A stretch of DNA of 36,032 bases, taken from assembly GCA_000349905.1 (NCBI GenBank), contig KB722747.1:25526-61557 (forward strand). Reading direction: 5' to 3'. Below are positions 1-12,945 of the stretch, in pieces. The notes beneath the pieces are model-generated. The model was not told the origin of the DNA, ran no database searches, and was given only the letters and a program-made list of their open reading frames with translations. Source of the DNA: Volvariella volvacea V23 (Eukaryota; Basidiomycota; Agaricomycetes; Agaricales; Pluteaceae). Position 1 is the stretch's first letter; each line of letters begins with the position of its first letter. A program made the position numbers and the translations under genes.

Positions 1-428
1 CCGAATTGTTCCACGATCGGAGAAGGCTGCACTAGTTATCCAACAGACTATGGGGTACGAGTATTTCAACACTTAGCCGCAATTTTTGTGTATACAATGA
101 GATATTCGCCCCTACTGCTTATCCTTCGCGTGCAGTGTCAAAGCTCAGCGATGTGCATGACGATAAGCCTGTTGCTAGCGCTGTGACACGCATATGTGAC
201 CATCCTTTCTTTCATGGGAAAAGAAGACTTCAGATTGAAGCACAGACCAGCACAATTGCAGACATAAGCTGACATGCATATGAATATCGAAAGGTTAACT
301 CGTTCGTCGCAGGTTCAGGCGATGCCATTATGGCCTATGCGTTGTCGCCATTCGGCACCTCCAATCGTATAGCACTTTGATACATCCACTTGCACTAGAT
401 AGCGTACACGAAACGAATATCGAGGTGT
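1..428. other. Intergenic, downstream of the SDR gene
   Basis: I see no convincing coding exon, RNA gene or repeat here. It lies 3' of the minus-strand dehydrogenase gene and should hold its 3' UTR. Confidence 0.4.
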
Positions 429-1651
429 TTAGTCCACATGACGCCCTCCATTCGGGGAGATCTATCACAAAGCAGAGTGTAAGTACTCGGTTTCAAAATG
501 GAGAGAGCCTACACTTTGCCCTTCAGAGTGAGGACCAACGTTAGCTCCAAGTTGAGAAGTAGTTTTATACGAAGAGTGAGACATACCTGTGATCCAGCTC
601 GACTCTTTGGCCGCTAGGAACGAGACCACGTTCGCGATATCCTCAGGTGTGCCCAGCCGTCCGATCGCTGTAGCTTCTTCCTCCTACACAGGTAAAAGGC
701 GTGTCATGTTTTCGTCGGCTGGTTCGATACGGGAAATAAACTTGCCCTCTTTTTCAGAACCCGAGGCGATACCGTGGACTCCAATGCAAAGCTGTGGGCT
801 ACGACGAGGAGTGAGCAGCGCTAAGAGTCGGATAGCATTCAACAGTGACTTACTCATCTGCGTGTTGACCGCGCCGGGGCAGTAACAGTTGACAGTGATT
901 CTGTAGCGGCCCAATTCTCGTGCTATGGGAAAGGTGTTTCAACTACCACCAAAATGCAAACACGAATCGCGTACCCGCTGACTGCGTGAGGCCCCGAATT
1001 GCAAACTTTGTCCCCGAGTACGCCGACAAGTTTTCCTGCCCTATGTGGTCGAGAATCTTCCGTCAAAAGAGTATCTACTTAGATAAGGACGTACGTACCT
1101 TCTTTCCCTACGACTGAGGAACAACCGATGATCCTTCCACCCCGCCCTTGTGCGATCATCTGGACAGCAGCATATTTGTAGCATAGGAAAGTCCCTCGTG
1201 CGTTGACTGAGAACAGCCTGTCCCAGTCGTCTACAGCGGCTATTTAACAAGGTGAGTTTCAGCTCCTCAGGGCGCAGGGAAGTACGAATACGCACTGTCA
1301 ATCAAGGACCTTCCAATACAAACGCCGGCATTTGCGACCATCTTGCAGCAGAAAATTAGCACCTGATGGAGGTATAATATCGCCAGCACGTACCACATCG
1401 AGACTTCCCAAATCTTGTACCACCAAAGCAATCATATTCTTCACTTCCCCCTCACTCGACACGTCTGCGAGCACGAAAACGGATCTTCTTCCCAAGCCCC
1501 GGATCTCGCCAACCAACGATTCGAGTGGTTGCTGACAACTCGCGACATCATTGACTGCAACGTCGAAACCATCTTGGGCGAGTCGAAGTGCGATGCCGCG
1601 GCCTAGACCTCGAGACGAACCGGTGACGAGAGCAACTCCCTTGGACGACAT
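429..1651 (-). CDS. Short-chain dehydrogenase/reductase, 9 exons
   Basis: Classical NAD(P)-dependent SDR of about 247 aa that probably interconverts a carbonyl and an alcohol; the substrate is unknown. Proposed exons: 1651-1394, 1341-1296, 1239-1099, 1040-975, 922-854, 798-773, 683-587, 520-513 and 461-429; together they stay in frame. The N-terminus has the Rossmann cofactor motif [10 protein letters not shown], exon 2 gives VANAG, exon 3 contains the SVNARGTF segment and the catalytic-Ser region CSSVVGKEG, and exon 4 has the catalytic YSGTK (YxxxK). Exon 5 gives [11 protein letters not shown], exon 7 [17 protein letters not shown] and WITG, and exons 8-9 the end [13 protein letters not shown]. 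This order and length match the family. The start is the ATG before the Rossmann strand. Exons 6 and 8 are very short; exon 6 is the least certain. The closest family style is the acetoin/diacetyl-reductase-like fungal SDRs, but I cannot assign a substrate. Confidence 0.9.
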
Positions 1652-1734
1652 GATGGTGGGCTCTACGGTAGGTCGGAATTGAGAGTCGAGTTGTTCGTGG
1701 GTAGAGACTTGATTTTGGAGATGGAAGCACTTGA

Positions 1735-1746
1735 ACTTGATTATAA
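1735..1746 (-). promoter_or_regulatory. Possible TATA element of the SDR gene
   Basis: On the minus strand a TTTATAATC stretch lies about 90 bp upstream of the SDR start codon. It is AT-rich but not a perfect TATA box. Confidence 0.3.
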
Positions 1747-3741
1747 ACTTGCTGATCGACGAGCCTGCACGGGGTTAACGGTTTATGCTATATATCATTG
1801 ATGAAATGCTTACTATATGCGGACAGAGAAACACCGATGATGCAAACTTTATAGCAGGCTGTAGTAGATCGCCTAAAGATGGTAGAACAGGTAACTTCAC
1901 ATTTAGGACACGCAGTATGGTGGTAAGCTATGTACGAGTGTCAGAAACGACACCTGACGCTACGTCGGGAATAAATCAGCGTTCATGTGGCAGAAGAACA
2001 ATCTGATGACTTACAAATCAATATCATAACGATCTTCAAAATAATTGAACACCGCGCCATCTCAAGTGCCGTTCCACCGCGATTGCTTCTGTTACTTCGA
2101 GTGTGGGGCAAACCAGCCGCTAGAGTGGTGGCTTAGATTATGATTGCAACCAGACGGAAGAAACGAGATCTCACCGAATTGCGGCCTCCCTATCGAGTGG
2201 GATGAAGACAAGTCTGCGTGATTTCCCACCTCAAACCATGGTTCTCGAGTCCACACCGCACTGAATTGAGCAGAAACTGAAAAGTTAGGCTAGAGCACAT
2301 TCAACATGGTAGCAATGATCCGAGCCAGAATCCAGGAGCAGGAGACGAACGAAATTGAATAGGACACTCGATGCACGGTAGAGAGCTGTATATTGGATAC
2401 GCTGTGGCGCCTCACAAGTGTGCACCGGGCAACGTGCAAGTCGTAGCCGGTCGGGATTGGAAGGCTTTGCCAAACAAACGTCAATACGCGTATCTCGCCC
2501 AACATGTTCTCGTCCACACTAACAAGTCCAATGAACCCACCCAATTCGAGCTCTGTAATCAAATACCAAAGACGCGAATGGGGTTACAATAGCACAAGCG
2601 CTGTCTGTCCAAAAACTGCATGTCGCCAACGGGACCTCACAGATGTCCTTACGTCGTGCGTAGCCCTGAACCGGCCAGCGAAAGTATGTGATCCATTCTC
2701 TCACTCCCTTTACTTCTCGTCAATATAGAACCAGCTACTCGGCCTCGGGCCCACGTCTAGGGGAATGCCGACATGAGTTCAAACCCTTTTTACGTCGCCA
2801 GGGGTTGCACTTTCTAGTATTCTAAGGGCTATTCGGGGTTGCACAATGGTGAAAATTTGGCCCCTGCCATTGTACCTCGCTGCAAAATTGACGTTGTGAC
2901 TTGAAGGCACGAGCTAGTACGAGGGGTATGCGGACAATTGCACTACGGGAATTGAAAGGACTGTGCGACTCGTACTGACACCTCCCCTGCTCCTTGACAC
3001 CTGACTTGACAGGTTCACTCGGATCGTACTAAACACAAGGAGACCACGGCGAGGTTGCGGAGCGTCGCTCTTTTTCTATTCTTACAATTAGGGTACCTAG
3101 CCTTCACTGTGCAATAATAGATCGACTAAATCGAGAACGGCCTCGCAAAACCGTTCAACGGAGCGTCGAGTTATTTTAAGCACCAAATCCACTAACGCCG
3201 ACTTCTCGCGTTTCAGATCGCGAATTTGGCAACATCAAGCCCAACAGTGACAATTCCACCGCTGACGGTCGCTCTCAACACGAGCTCCTGCGATGGTGAT
3301 TGAAACCCCCTCACCGATCGCCTCCTGTTGTTCCTGCGGGCGTCGACAGTGATTGATGGATTGATTAGGCAGAGCAGCACGCAATGAGGGATATGAATTG
3401 TTTTGACGTTACCCTAAGTCGACCCGGGGCCTCGTGTACTTCTCCAGAAGCCTGGGCGCCTCGCCCATTGACAGCCGATGTAGTTCCTTATCGCCTCGCG
3501 CACAAATGCCGTGAAATTCAAAAACAAAAGAACGTCCTTATCGATTCCACTCCGCGCTCGGCGGATTTTGAACAGAAGAGGCCAACAAAGAGCGTAGAGT
3601 ATAACAAAACTATGTATCAAGGTCCGTGAAAGTAGTCCAACGCAATTAGAAAAACATAGCTACAATGGTAAAGGGAGAATGTCCATTAAACGACAAGTGA
3701 GCCCGGTGACACTAAAGAACCCCATAAGAACAATAAGCCAT
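1747..3741. other. Long intergenic stretch, nothing recognised
   Basis: About 2 kb separating the SDR gene from the GPI-protein gene. Several short open frames occur on both strands, but none has a recognisable motif, a consistent intron pattern or a promoter. A ten-base direct repeat (ggggttgcac) occurs twice near 2800-2850. I find no transposon ends or RNA genes. Confidence 0.35.
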
Positions 3742-4328
3742 TTAAGCAAAGTACAATACGGCAGCGACAGATCCCAATGCCGTCAAGTATGGTGCAGCCT
3801 TGCCGAGTGCGCCGTTGTTGTTATCGGATCCACCAGACTCGGTGGAGGCTGGGGGAGCCGTGCCGGTGGAAGTGTTAGATGTCCTCGGGGTCGTCGTGGT
3901 GGTACGCGTCGAGGTGGGTGTGGTGGGTACAGAGCCCGTGGGAGAAGTGACTGAGGGGATGGGTTCCGGTTCCGTAACAGTGACGCTCTCAGAGACCGTG
4001 GGTTCGACAGGGATGGAGACGCTGTCGGTCGCACTGTCAGAAGGGATAGGTTCGGTTGGGATATCAGTTGGGATGCTTTCAGTTGGGATGATGGTGTCTG
4101 TTGATTCAGTTGGGATGGGATCGACTGTAGGGTCAGTGGGGATATCCGTGGGTACGGTCACATCGGTGGTATCAGATGGCACGTCTGCAACGATATGTAT
4201 TAAGTCAAGAAAATTCTCTCTGTAGTGCGGGAGGCATCCTTACCTTGGCGGGCATCTAAAACAGCTGCTTGAACAAAGAAGGGGGCAACGACCAGCAAAG
4301 AGAGAACGGAGAAGACAGAGAGCTTCAT
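3742..4328 (-). CDS. Secreted Thr/Ser/Pro-rich protein, probable GPI anchor
   Basis: Two-exon gene coding for about 175 aa. Exon 1 (4328-4244) starts MKLSVFSVLSLLVVAPFFVQA, a clear signal peptide, followed by AVLDARQ. A 59-bp intron (4243-4185, gtaagg...cag) separates it from exon 2 (4184-3742). The mature part is made of degenerate repeats of the type IPTD/IPTE with many Thr, Ser, Pro, Asp and Glu, then a Thr/Ser run. The end is a hydrophobic tail (KAAPYLTALGSVAAVLYFA) after a small-residue, Asn-rich spacer, as expected of a GPI-attachment signal. Such proteins are usually heavily O-glycosylated cell-wall or surface proteins. No enzymatic domain is visible. A strong TATA box lies at 4453-4460. 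The opposite strand is also open over the repeat region (3800-4225), which is a by-product of composition. Confidence 0.82.
4050..4125 (-). repeat. Short tandem repeat inside the GPI-protein gene
   Basis: The plus strand reads (t)cagttgggat or close variants four times here, coding for repeated IPTE/IPTD units on the minus strand. This is a degenerate minisatellite within coding sequence. Confidence 0.7.
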
Positions 4329-4452
4329 GACGATTAAAAAGTGTGGTACTTTGACGATGGGTCGGTCGTGAAAGAGTCCTCAAGGATGGGCGAGACTAGT
4401 GACTGAAAGAGTCCAAGGTGCGATGAGGGCTTACCTACAACTTCATTGACGC

Positions 4453-4460
4453 TTTATATA
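4453..4460 (-). promoter_or_regulatory. TATA box of the GPI-protein gene
   Basis: Minus-strand TATATAAA about 125 bp upstream of the start codon, a canonical core promoter element. Confidence 0.65.
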
Positions 4461-6390
4461 GATTCCAGGGTGGGAGGGTGGACTTAAGCCACAATCCATT
4501 ACCGCCTTCATCTCTCAGGTCGGGAGAACCCCAAAATCTAATCCACCCTCGAAACGGCACAGCACGGGAAGCTATGCCCTCAGGATCAAGCGACACGTTG
4601 AGATGGATGTGCATGTTTCTATATTTGTGCGCGATCTATAGGTAATAGGACATAGAGTCCATAACCAAACCTGACAATGGCGTGATTGAGAAGGATTCTT
4701 GAAGCTACTGCGGTGTCGGCTTAGCCCGATTTTGCTGTGCGATCCGCTCTTCGAGGCATAGGTGCGGCCTTGAATGGGCTCTGCATTGGAGAATGGATTG
4801 GCACAAGACAAATCCGCAGTGATAGCTGATGCTGCGGTGGAGCGCTGGACAGTTGTAAGAGAAGAAGGGTCATGCAGTACAGCTGTCGGGGGCGTTACGT
4901 GGACCATCATTTCTCCTTTGGGATTGGTACGTCAGAGCCCACTCCACTTGTCACATAGACTAGAAGGGGACAAAAGAAAACGTTAGTCAAAACACAGCCT
5001 AGATTAGTAACATATGATGGAATCGCGACAAAGATCGCCCATAGGAATGATTTCAAATGGCGCCGGTTGTCGCGCAATGGGGACCCCGCGGTTCCGATGA
5101 TCATTGAGACGTCCGCTATCATTGCATCGCGCTTCGCAGCCACGCCGCGGTCGTGCGCACCGCCGCATGGGTGGGTGTCTATGACGAATGAGGTGATTTC
5201 ATCGCCGACGCAGCTATAGGATTGATAATTCCCGCTACACCATAATGAGCTCGGGTAACAGCAAGGGTTGGGGGACTCACCACCGCATCGCAACCCGCTC
5301 CACAAGGGGGTGCGCCTTTTGGGGACACTTTTGGGGCACGAATGAGAAGTAACAAAGGCCATATATTTGCCACTCAAACGGAAATATAACCATAGCGAGG
5401 ACAAAGTATAACCTCGGAGAGATCAGCGGCCCGCGCGGAAGCCGTTGGCAAACAAGTGCAAAGTGCGTGACCATCGCTCCATGAGTTCAGACCTGCAAGC
5501 GCTGCCACCACGGACAGTTCCAGGACGAGCGTCATATGGACCTCAATACGACGTCTACCTGGTTTAATTGACAGATATATCTCATTACGGACTGTAAGCG
5601 CTTGGCAGAAGACGCGAACTTCTATGCCGAGAAGCCTGCTGTGGCAACGCTCGTGTCCTTTCTTGCTGAAGAGATGCCGACTCTTCGAAGTCGTGGTGAG
5701 TGAGCCTAATTGAATAAAACTCTTAGCGGCAGTCAATGCTCTAACAATGTCCATCTCTCCATAGATCAGCTCGAGAGATCAACCGCGTTCAATGGTTGTC
5801 GTCCAAGTTGTTATCTTCGACACAAGGATGTGGAGCACCAAGAACTTCCAGTAGGTGCTTGGCCTGCCTTCTGCCGAGTTTCCTTGGTGTTCCGTGTGTT
5901 TGTACTGGCTTGAAAATGCCGATGCAAGATCACAGCGACGAGCAGATCAACGCCAGTTTCTCCTTTCGCGTGATCGGAGGTAGAGCTCTTTTTGTGCATC
6001 ATTATACTGTATTTTTGATAAGGGCAGTCCGTCGGAACTTATTCGAGGAAGTAAGTGCACTATTGATGCATTAGAAGCATAGTTGTTGATAATGTCAGAC
6101 TGACATTCCTGCCATTTCAGGTTGTTCAACGCATCGCCAGATACTGATACTGTCAGGGTACACGCATGGAAAGAAAAGTGCTGACCATGTCGCATATCAG
6201 ACTTTTCACCTTTCGTCCAGACACCTTGTGGTAAATGTTCGTATTGTCCATCCTCCTCATGCTACCCTAGTCCTAATTCGCTCGATAGCAGGAACTCGTG
6301 CCACTAGTCAACCGCATTGCACTTGATTCGCGTCGATCCAGCACATGCAATGTATCTTGGCTAGCTGTACCGCTGCAGGCCATGGAACAG
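4461..6390. other. Intergenic stretch, nothing recognised
   Basis: About 1.9 kb between the divergently oriented GPI-protein and first subtilase genes. Open frames on the minus strand around 4907-5404 and 5374-5754 reach 126-165 codons. They show no known motif, and their high Cys/Ser/Arg content looks like chance GC-rich frames. The stretch next to 6390 should include the upstream control region of the first protease. Confidence 0.35.
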
Positions 6391-6398
6391 TATAAGTA
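6391..6398 (+). promoter_or_regulatory. TATA box of subtilase A
   Basis: TATAAGTA about 80 bp upstream of the start codon. The two paralogues downstream have a TATAAAA-type element at an equivalent distance. Confidence 0.6.
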
Positions 6399-6476
6399 CG
6401 TCGTCAAAACCAACAACTTGTTCAGCAGCACTCAGCTCTCGAGTTAGCTACTAGTCTCATCCTCTTATCCTCAGCC

Positions 6477-8085
<1,609 letters not shown>

Positions 8086-9728
8086 ACGAACGACGTATTC
8101 GCTTAGGGAGTCGAGGAAAACAAAACAAAAAGGGCTTAAAGACGTTTACCACTTAGTCATTCTCCCACCATATCGTTTGCCCACTTTGTGTTGATTGAAT
8201 AAAACCTCCACCTGCGTGTTGGAAAAGGGTATTTATCGGTGTAAATATTTTGTTTATGTACCAATAAAAGGAATATTGGTGGATAATTGACCTGCGTGAA
8301 TAATCGACAATCACTTAGGCCGCCGCCTGGGTGTATTGGTATCCATGCCCACCACGTCATCCACGAAAAGCGCACATGACAATTTTGGAGGCTGCTGACA
8401 CCTTTGGGTGATCACCTTCTGAGACTTGAGCTAATGTGTGTGTGTGCGACATACAAAAACTTCACAACTCAAGCAGAGATTCGCAAGCACTTGCTCTGTC
8501 CTTTCGCGCGCTACGGCGGGTGCGGAAATCTCCGAACCAGATATGCCAAGCTATTTCAGCTTCCCTCCTGGAACCACGAACAAAGACCCTTCATTTTGAG
8601 CGATACGCGTGGTTGATAGATGATTTAGCGTGCCTCCAGAGTCTCCTGATAAGGTGAATGGCATGAAGGCTTACGAAAGTGGCTCACTGATGCTTCTCTT
8701 TAGGGAAGATAATCGCAATGCTTGCTCCGAATAGTAAGTCCCATGCGAGCTCAGGAGTTCTGAACCCAGGGATTCCGATAGCTAAGTTACGCTAATGAAT
8801 CAGGTGAATGTCGAGAATACAGGAAGCCTAAATTCCATCTGACCAACCTCTTCACAGCGGTCAAACATTCTTGATTTGTGTTCAAGATTACGCCATCCTT
8901 GGGTCATGTGTCGAGGGAACCAAGTGTTGCCGTTGCGGTTCCCAATCAACCCACTGACTGATACGGGCGAATGATTGACGTGTCACCGGGCCTATCAAAG
9001 TTGATACCTAGCGCAATCTCCGTACTTGACAGGTTAGATCATAGAATACTACTTGCGATGCCGAGGGATACAGCTCCTGTGTTTGTTGGGTGAGCTGCCC
9101 TTAAATAAAATACCCAAAAAAACTAACTTGTATAGCGATAGATATAGGTTCAGGAGCCATAACTGAAATACATCGGGAGTATACGCCATCTCTCGGTAAA
9201 ACGACGATATCAATTATTCTAAGCGGTGGGGTTAGTCCTTAAGCGTGCTCATTCCGTTGAACGGAAAGATATCGTTCACAACCTGACGGGTACGACACTT
9301 GGCGATCTCGGCATCGAAGCACATATCGGCAGCTGCAATGTCTCCTTGCCTTGGTATGCACTTTCCCCATATGTACATAGCGTAACTGAAGAAAACTGAG
9401 GTCGTGCATCGGTGTTTCTACTCTGAGTAGGTGAGTAACGTCTAATATACGCTTGCTGCTCCGCATTTAATGATATAATACGTATAGACCATCTCCAGAG
9501 GAGATTAGTCTGTACACACCCGAACGAGTCGTTATCTCGAACCCCAAGCTATAAGGTTGGCATCGTACGCAACATGCTGCCCAGCAAGTGGAAGAAGTCC
9601 AATACCCACATGGTGTACCACTGCATTATATTCTATGAAGTTCATGACTGATTGCAGAGCAAGAGCACATGCCATTGGATTAGGCAGCACTTTCGGTGCA
9701 GTTGGACGGAACCAGTACGAGTTGGTAG
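8086..9728. other. Spacer between subtilases A and B
   Basis: Contains the 3' end of subtilase A (AATAAA at 8198, CAATAAAAG near 8261) and the upstream region of subtilase B. I recognise no further gene; short open frames near 8404-8657 and 9239-9466 have no motifs. Confidence 0.4.
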
Positions 9729-9737
9729 TATAAAAAG
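9729..9737 (+). promoter_or_regulatory. TATA box of subtilase B
   Basis: TATAAAAAG about 80 bp upstream of the start codon. A block with cagctctcgag follows it, as in subtilase A. Confidence 0.7.
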
Positions 9738-9814
9738 CTCACCTCAATTTGCCCTACTCCTCAGCATAACAGCTCTCGAGTCTTCCCAGTCTCTCATCAA
9801 CAAAATCCCTCACA

Positions 9815-11400
<1,586 letters not shown>

Positions 11401-12327
11401 TTGGCGCTTGAGCACTTTTGACGGGATAAAAGCCTTAAACTTAAAAATGGGGCACCTGTTAGGAATCAAATGAATTATTTGTTGTACTTATTCGTACCTT
11501 TGTATGCAAATGCAATGAGTATTACATGCAACGGTGAGCGAACAATACCGGTCGAGAGAAATTTTGTATTTGGCTTTGATTGGTGCGAGATTAAGAATTG
11601 CAGTGCCAAGACCGGCGCTATCGAACACCTTGTGCTGAACCGTGATGTCCTTCCTCCTCCTATCAGCTTCTGTATCCTCTTTTACCCCCTCCGTCACTGA
11701 TACTCTAAAAACAAGACTTTGCCATTAATTCGCACCCGTTAGCACTGCACCGTATTTGCTTTCTTCCTAAGCAGGTGCGCAGACCAGCGTGACCTCAGTA
11801 GCCAGGGTATCAAATCCTGATGACGACATACGGCGCATTAGCTCCCATTCCATTTTCCGATGTGCGTGGCCTTTCAGCAGTCTGCACCCTGTTCTAACGC
11901 TAACGTATAAGTGTGCTTTAAATCCCCCTACAGCCTGTCATTCGTTTTTTGTGTCCTGCATCCGACGAGTCACTGAACCAATGCGACTGCCCAGGGGTTC
12001 ACGGTGCTCCTTATTTATGTTCATGCAAGCATTCATCCAGCTACGCAGTGGGGCAATATATCGCCGTTTTCTATCTATCATTTATCTTACAGAAGCGGGG
12101 TTTGCGCATGCAGGCCCGGCGGCCGATGAATTTCTACTTTAATTATTCCGTTAACTTATTCAGGTGGAGTACTCGATAAAGGCATACTGGGAGCAACGAG
12201 AGCGTCCTTGTTATAAGCTGCTATATCATTCCTGCATCTATTTGAATACTTTAGACCCGTGCAAACGGTATGCCCTATACAGTGTGCACTGGATAGTACT
12301 GTCGCTCATTTAATATCGCCCACACGT
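11401..12327. other. Spacer after subtilase B
   Basis: Holds the 3' end of subtilase B. The open frames (11470-11700 +, 11789-12142 +) show no domain or splice pattern that I recognise. Confidence 0.35.
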
Positions 12328-12610
12328 CGAGGACGACTCCACATGCCGTCAAAGAAGCTAGGACAGGATGTACCACGCTGTTCGTAAGTTATTTCGGTAT
12401 AGTATGGTTATCTACGGAAACGAGAGTAGAAAGCATATGCTCGCTGAAATTAACCGGATGATCTAGTTGTAGTTGAAGTCAGTTTTCAAGGCTCGACAAT
12501 TCCTCAGCTCACCAGCTCTCCCAGCTTTCTGATCACCTTCGAACTCCAAAATGCGATTCTTAATCTTCGCTATTGCCTCTGCTGTCGTTGCTGCTACACA
12601 GGGGATGCAT
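12328..12610 (+). repeat. Direct repeat unit 1: promoter plus signal-peptide copy
   Basis: This stretch is a diverged copy of about 12665-12945, offset by about 337 bp. Shared landmarks are gac(g/a)a(c/g)tccacatgcc, accacgctg, ggttatctacgg or agttatctacgg, the ccagctct(c/t)ccag leader and atgcgatt. In unit 1 the sequence matching the TATA box of unit 2 is shortened, so no TATA remains. Confidence 0.75.
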
Positions 12611-12724
12611 TCTGTTATATCATGCCCAGACCGCCTTGTCGCTCGTTTGGTGCTTCTCCAACTTCGACGACAAGTCCACATGCCTTCGAAGAACCCGGTA
12701 GAAGATGCACCACGCTGGTCGTGA
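12551..12724 (+). pseudogene. Aborted subtilase copy (signal peptide only)
   Basis: An ATG in the same leader context as the other three proteases opens with MRFLIFAIASAVVAATQG, a paralogous signal peptide. After about 17 codons homology to subtilase stops, and the frame runs through the upstream sequence of the next repeat unit to a TGA. There is no propeptide or catalytic domain and no TATA box. I read it as the leftover of a tandem duplication whose breakpoint fell just inside exon 1. A 57-residue secreted peptide cannot be strictly excluded, but nothing supports it. Confidence 0.75.
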
Positions 12725-12945
12725 AGTACTCCAGGATGTTACAGTTATCTACGGGGACGAACCATGTGCTTGCTGATATAAATCAAAATCTGGTTACAGT
12801 TGAGAGCTATAAAAGTAGGTTTTGCGGCTTAAAAATTCATCGGCCTGCCAGCTCTTCCAGTTCTCTGATCAACCTCCAGTCCCAAGATGCGATTTTCAAT
12901 CTTTACCATTGTCCCTGTTGTCTTCGCAGCTGTTTCAGCATTAGT
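12665..12945 (+). repeat. Direct repeat unit 2: promoter and signal peptide of subtilase C
   Basis: Downstream unit of the tandem duplication starting at 12328. It keeps the TATA box and leads into the full-length third protease gene. Confidence 0.75.
12809..12816 (+). promoter_or_regulatory. TATA box of subtilase C
   Basis: TATAAAAG about 78 bp upstream of the start codon, the same spacing as in A and B. Confidence 0.7.

Noticed and set aside
2290..2562. Minus-strand frame with hydrophobic stretches, considered as a membrane protein exon
   Set aside because: Isolated, no matching exons or known family motif nearby.
3800..4225. Plus-strand frame of 141 codons rich in Gly/Val/Ser
   Set aside because: Antisense image of the Thr/Ser/Pro repeat gene; the minus strand has the signal peptide, intron and GPI tail.
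4907..5404. Minus-strand frame of 165 codons with a hydrophobic C-terminal part
   Set aside because: No recognisable domain, odd Cys/Ser content, no promoter or supporting splice pattern; could not be supported as a gene.
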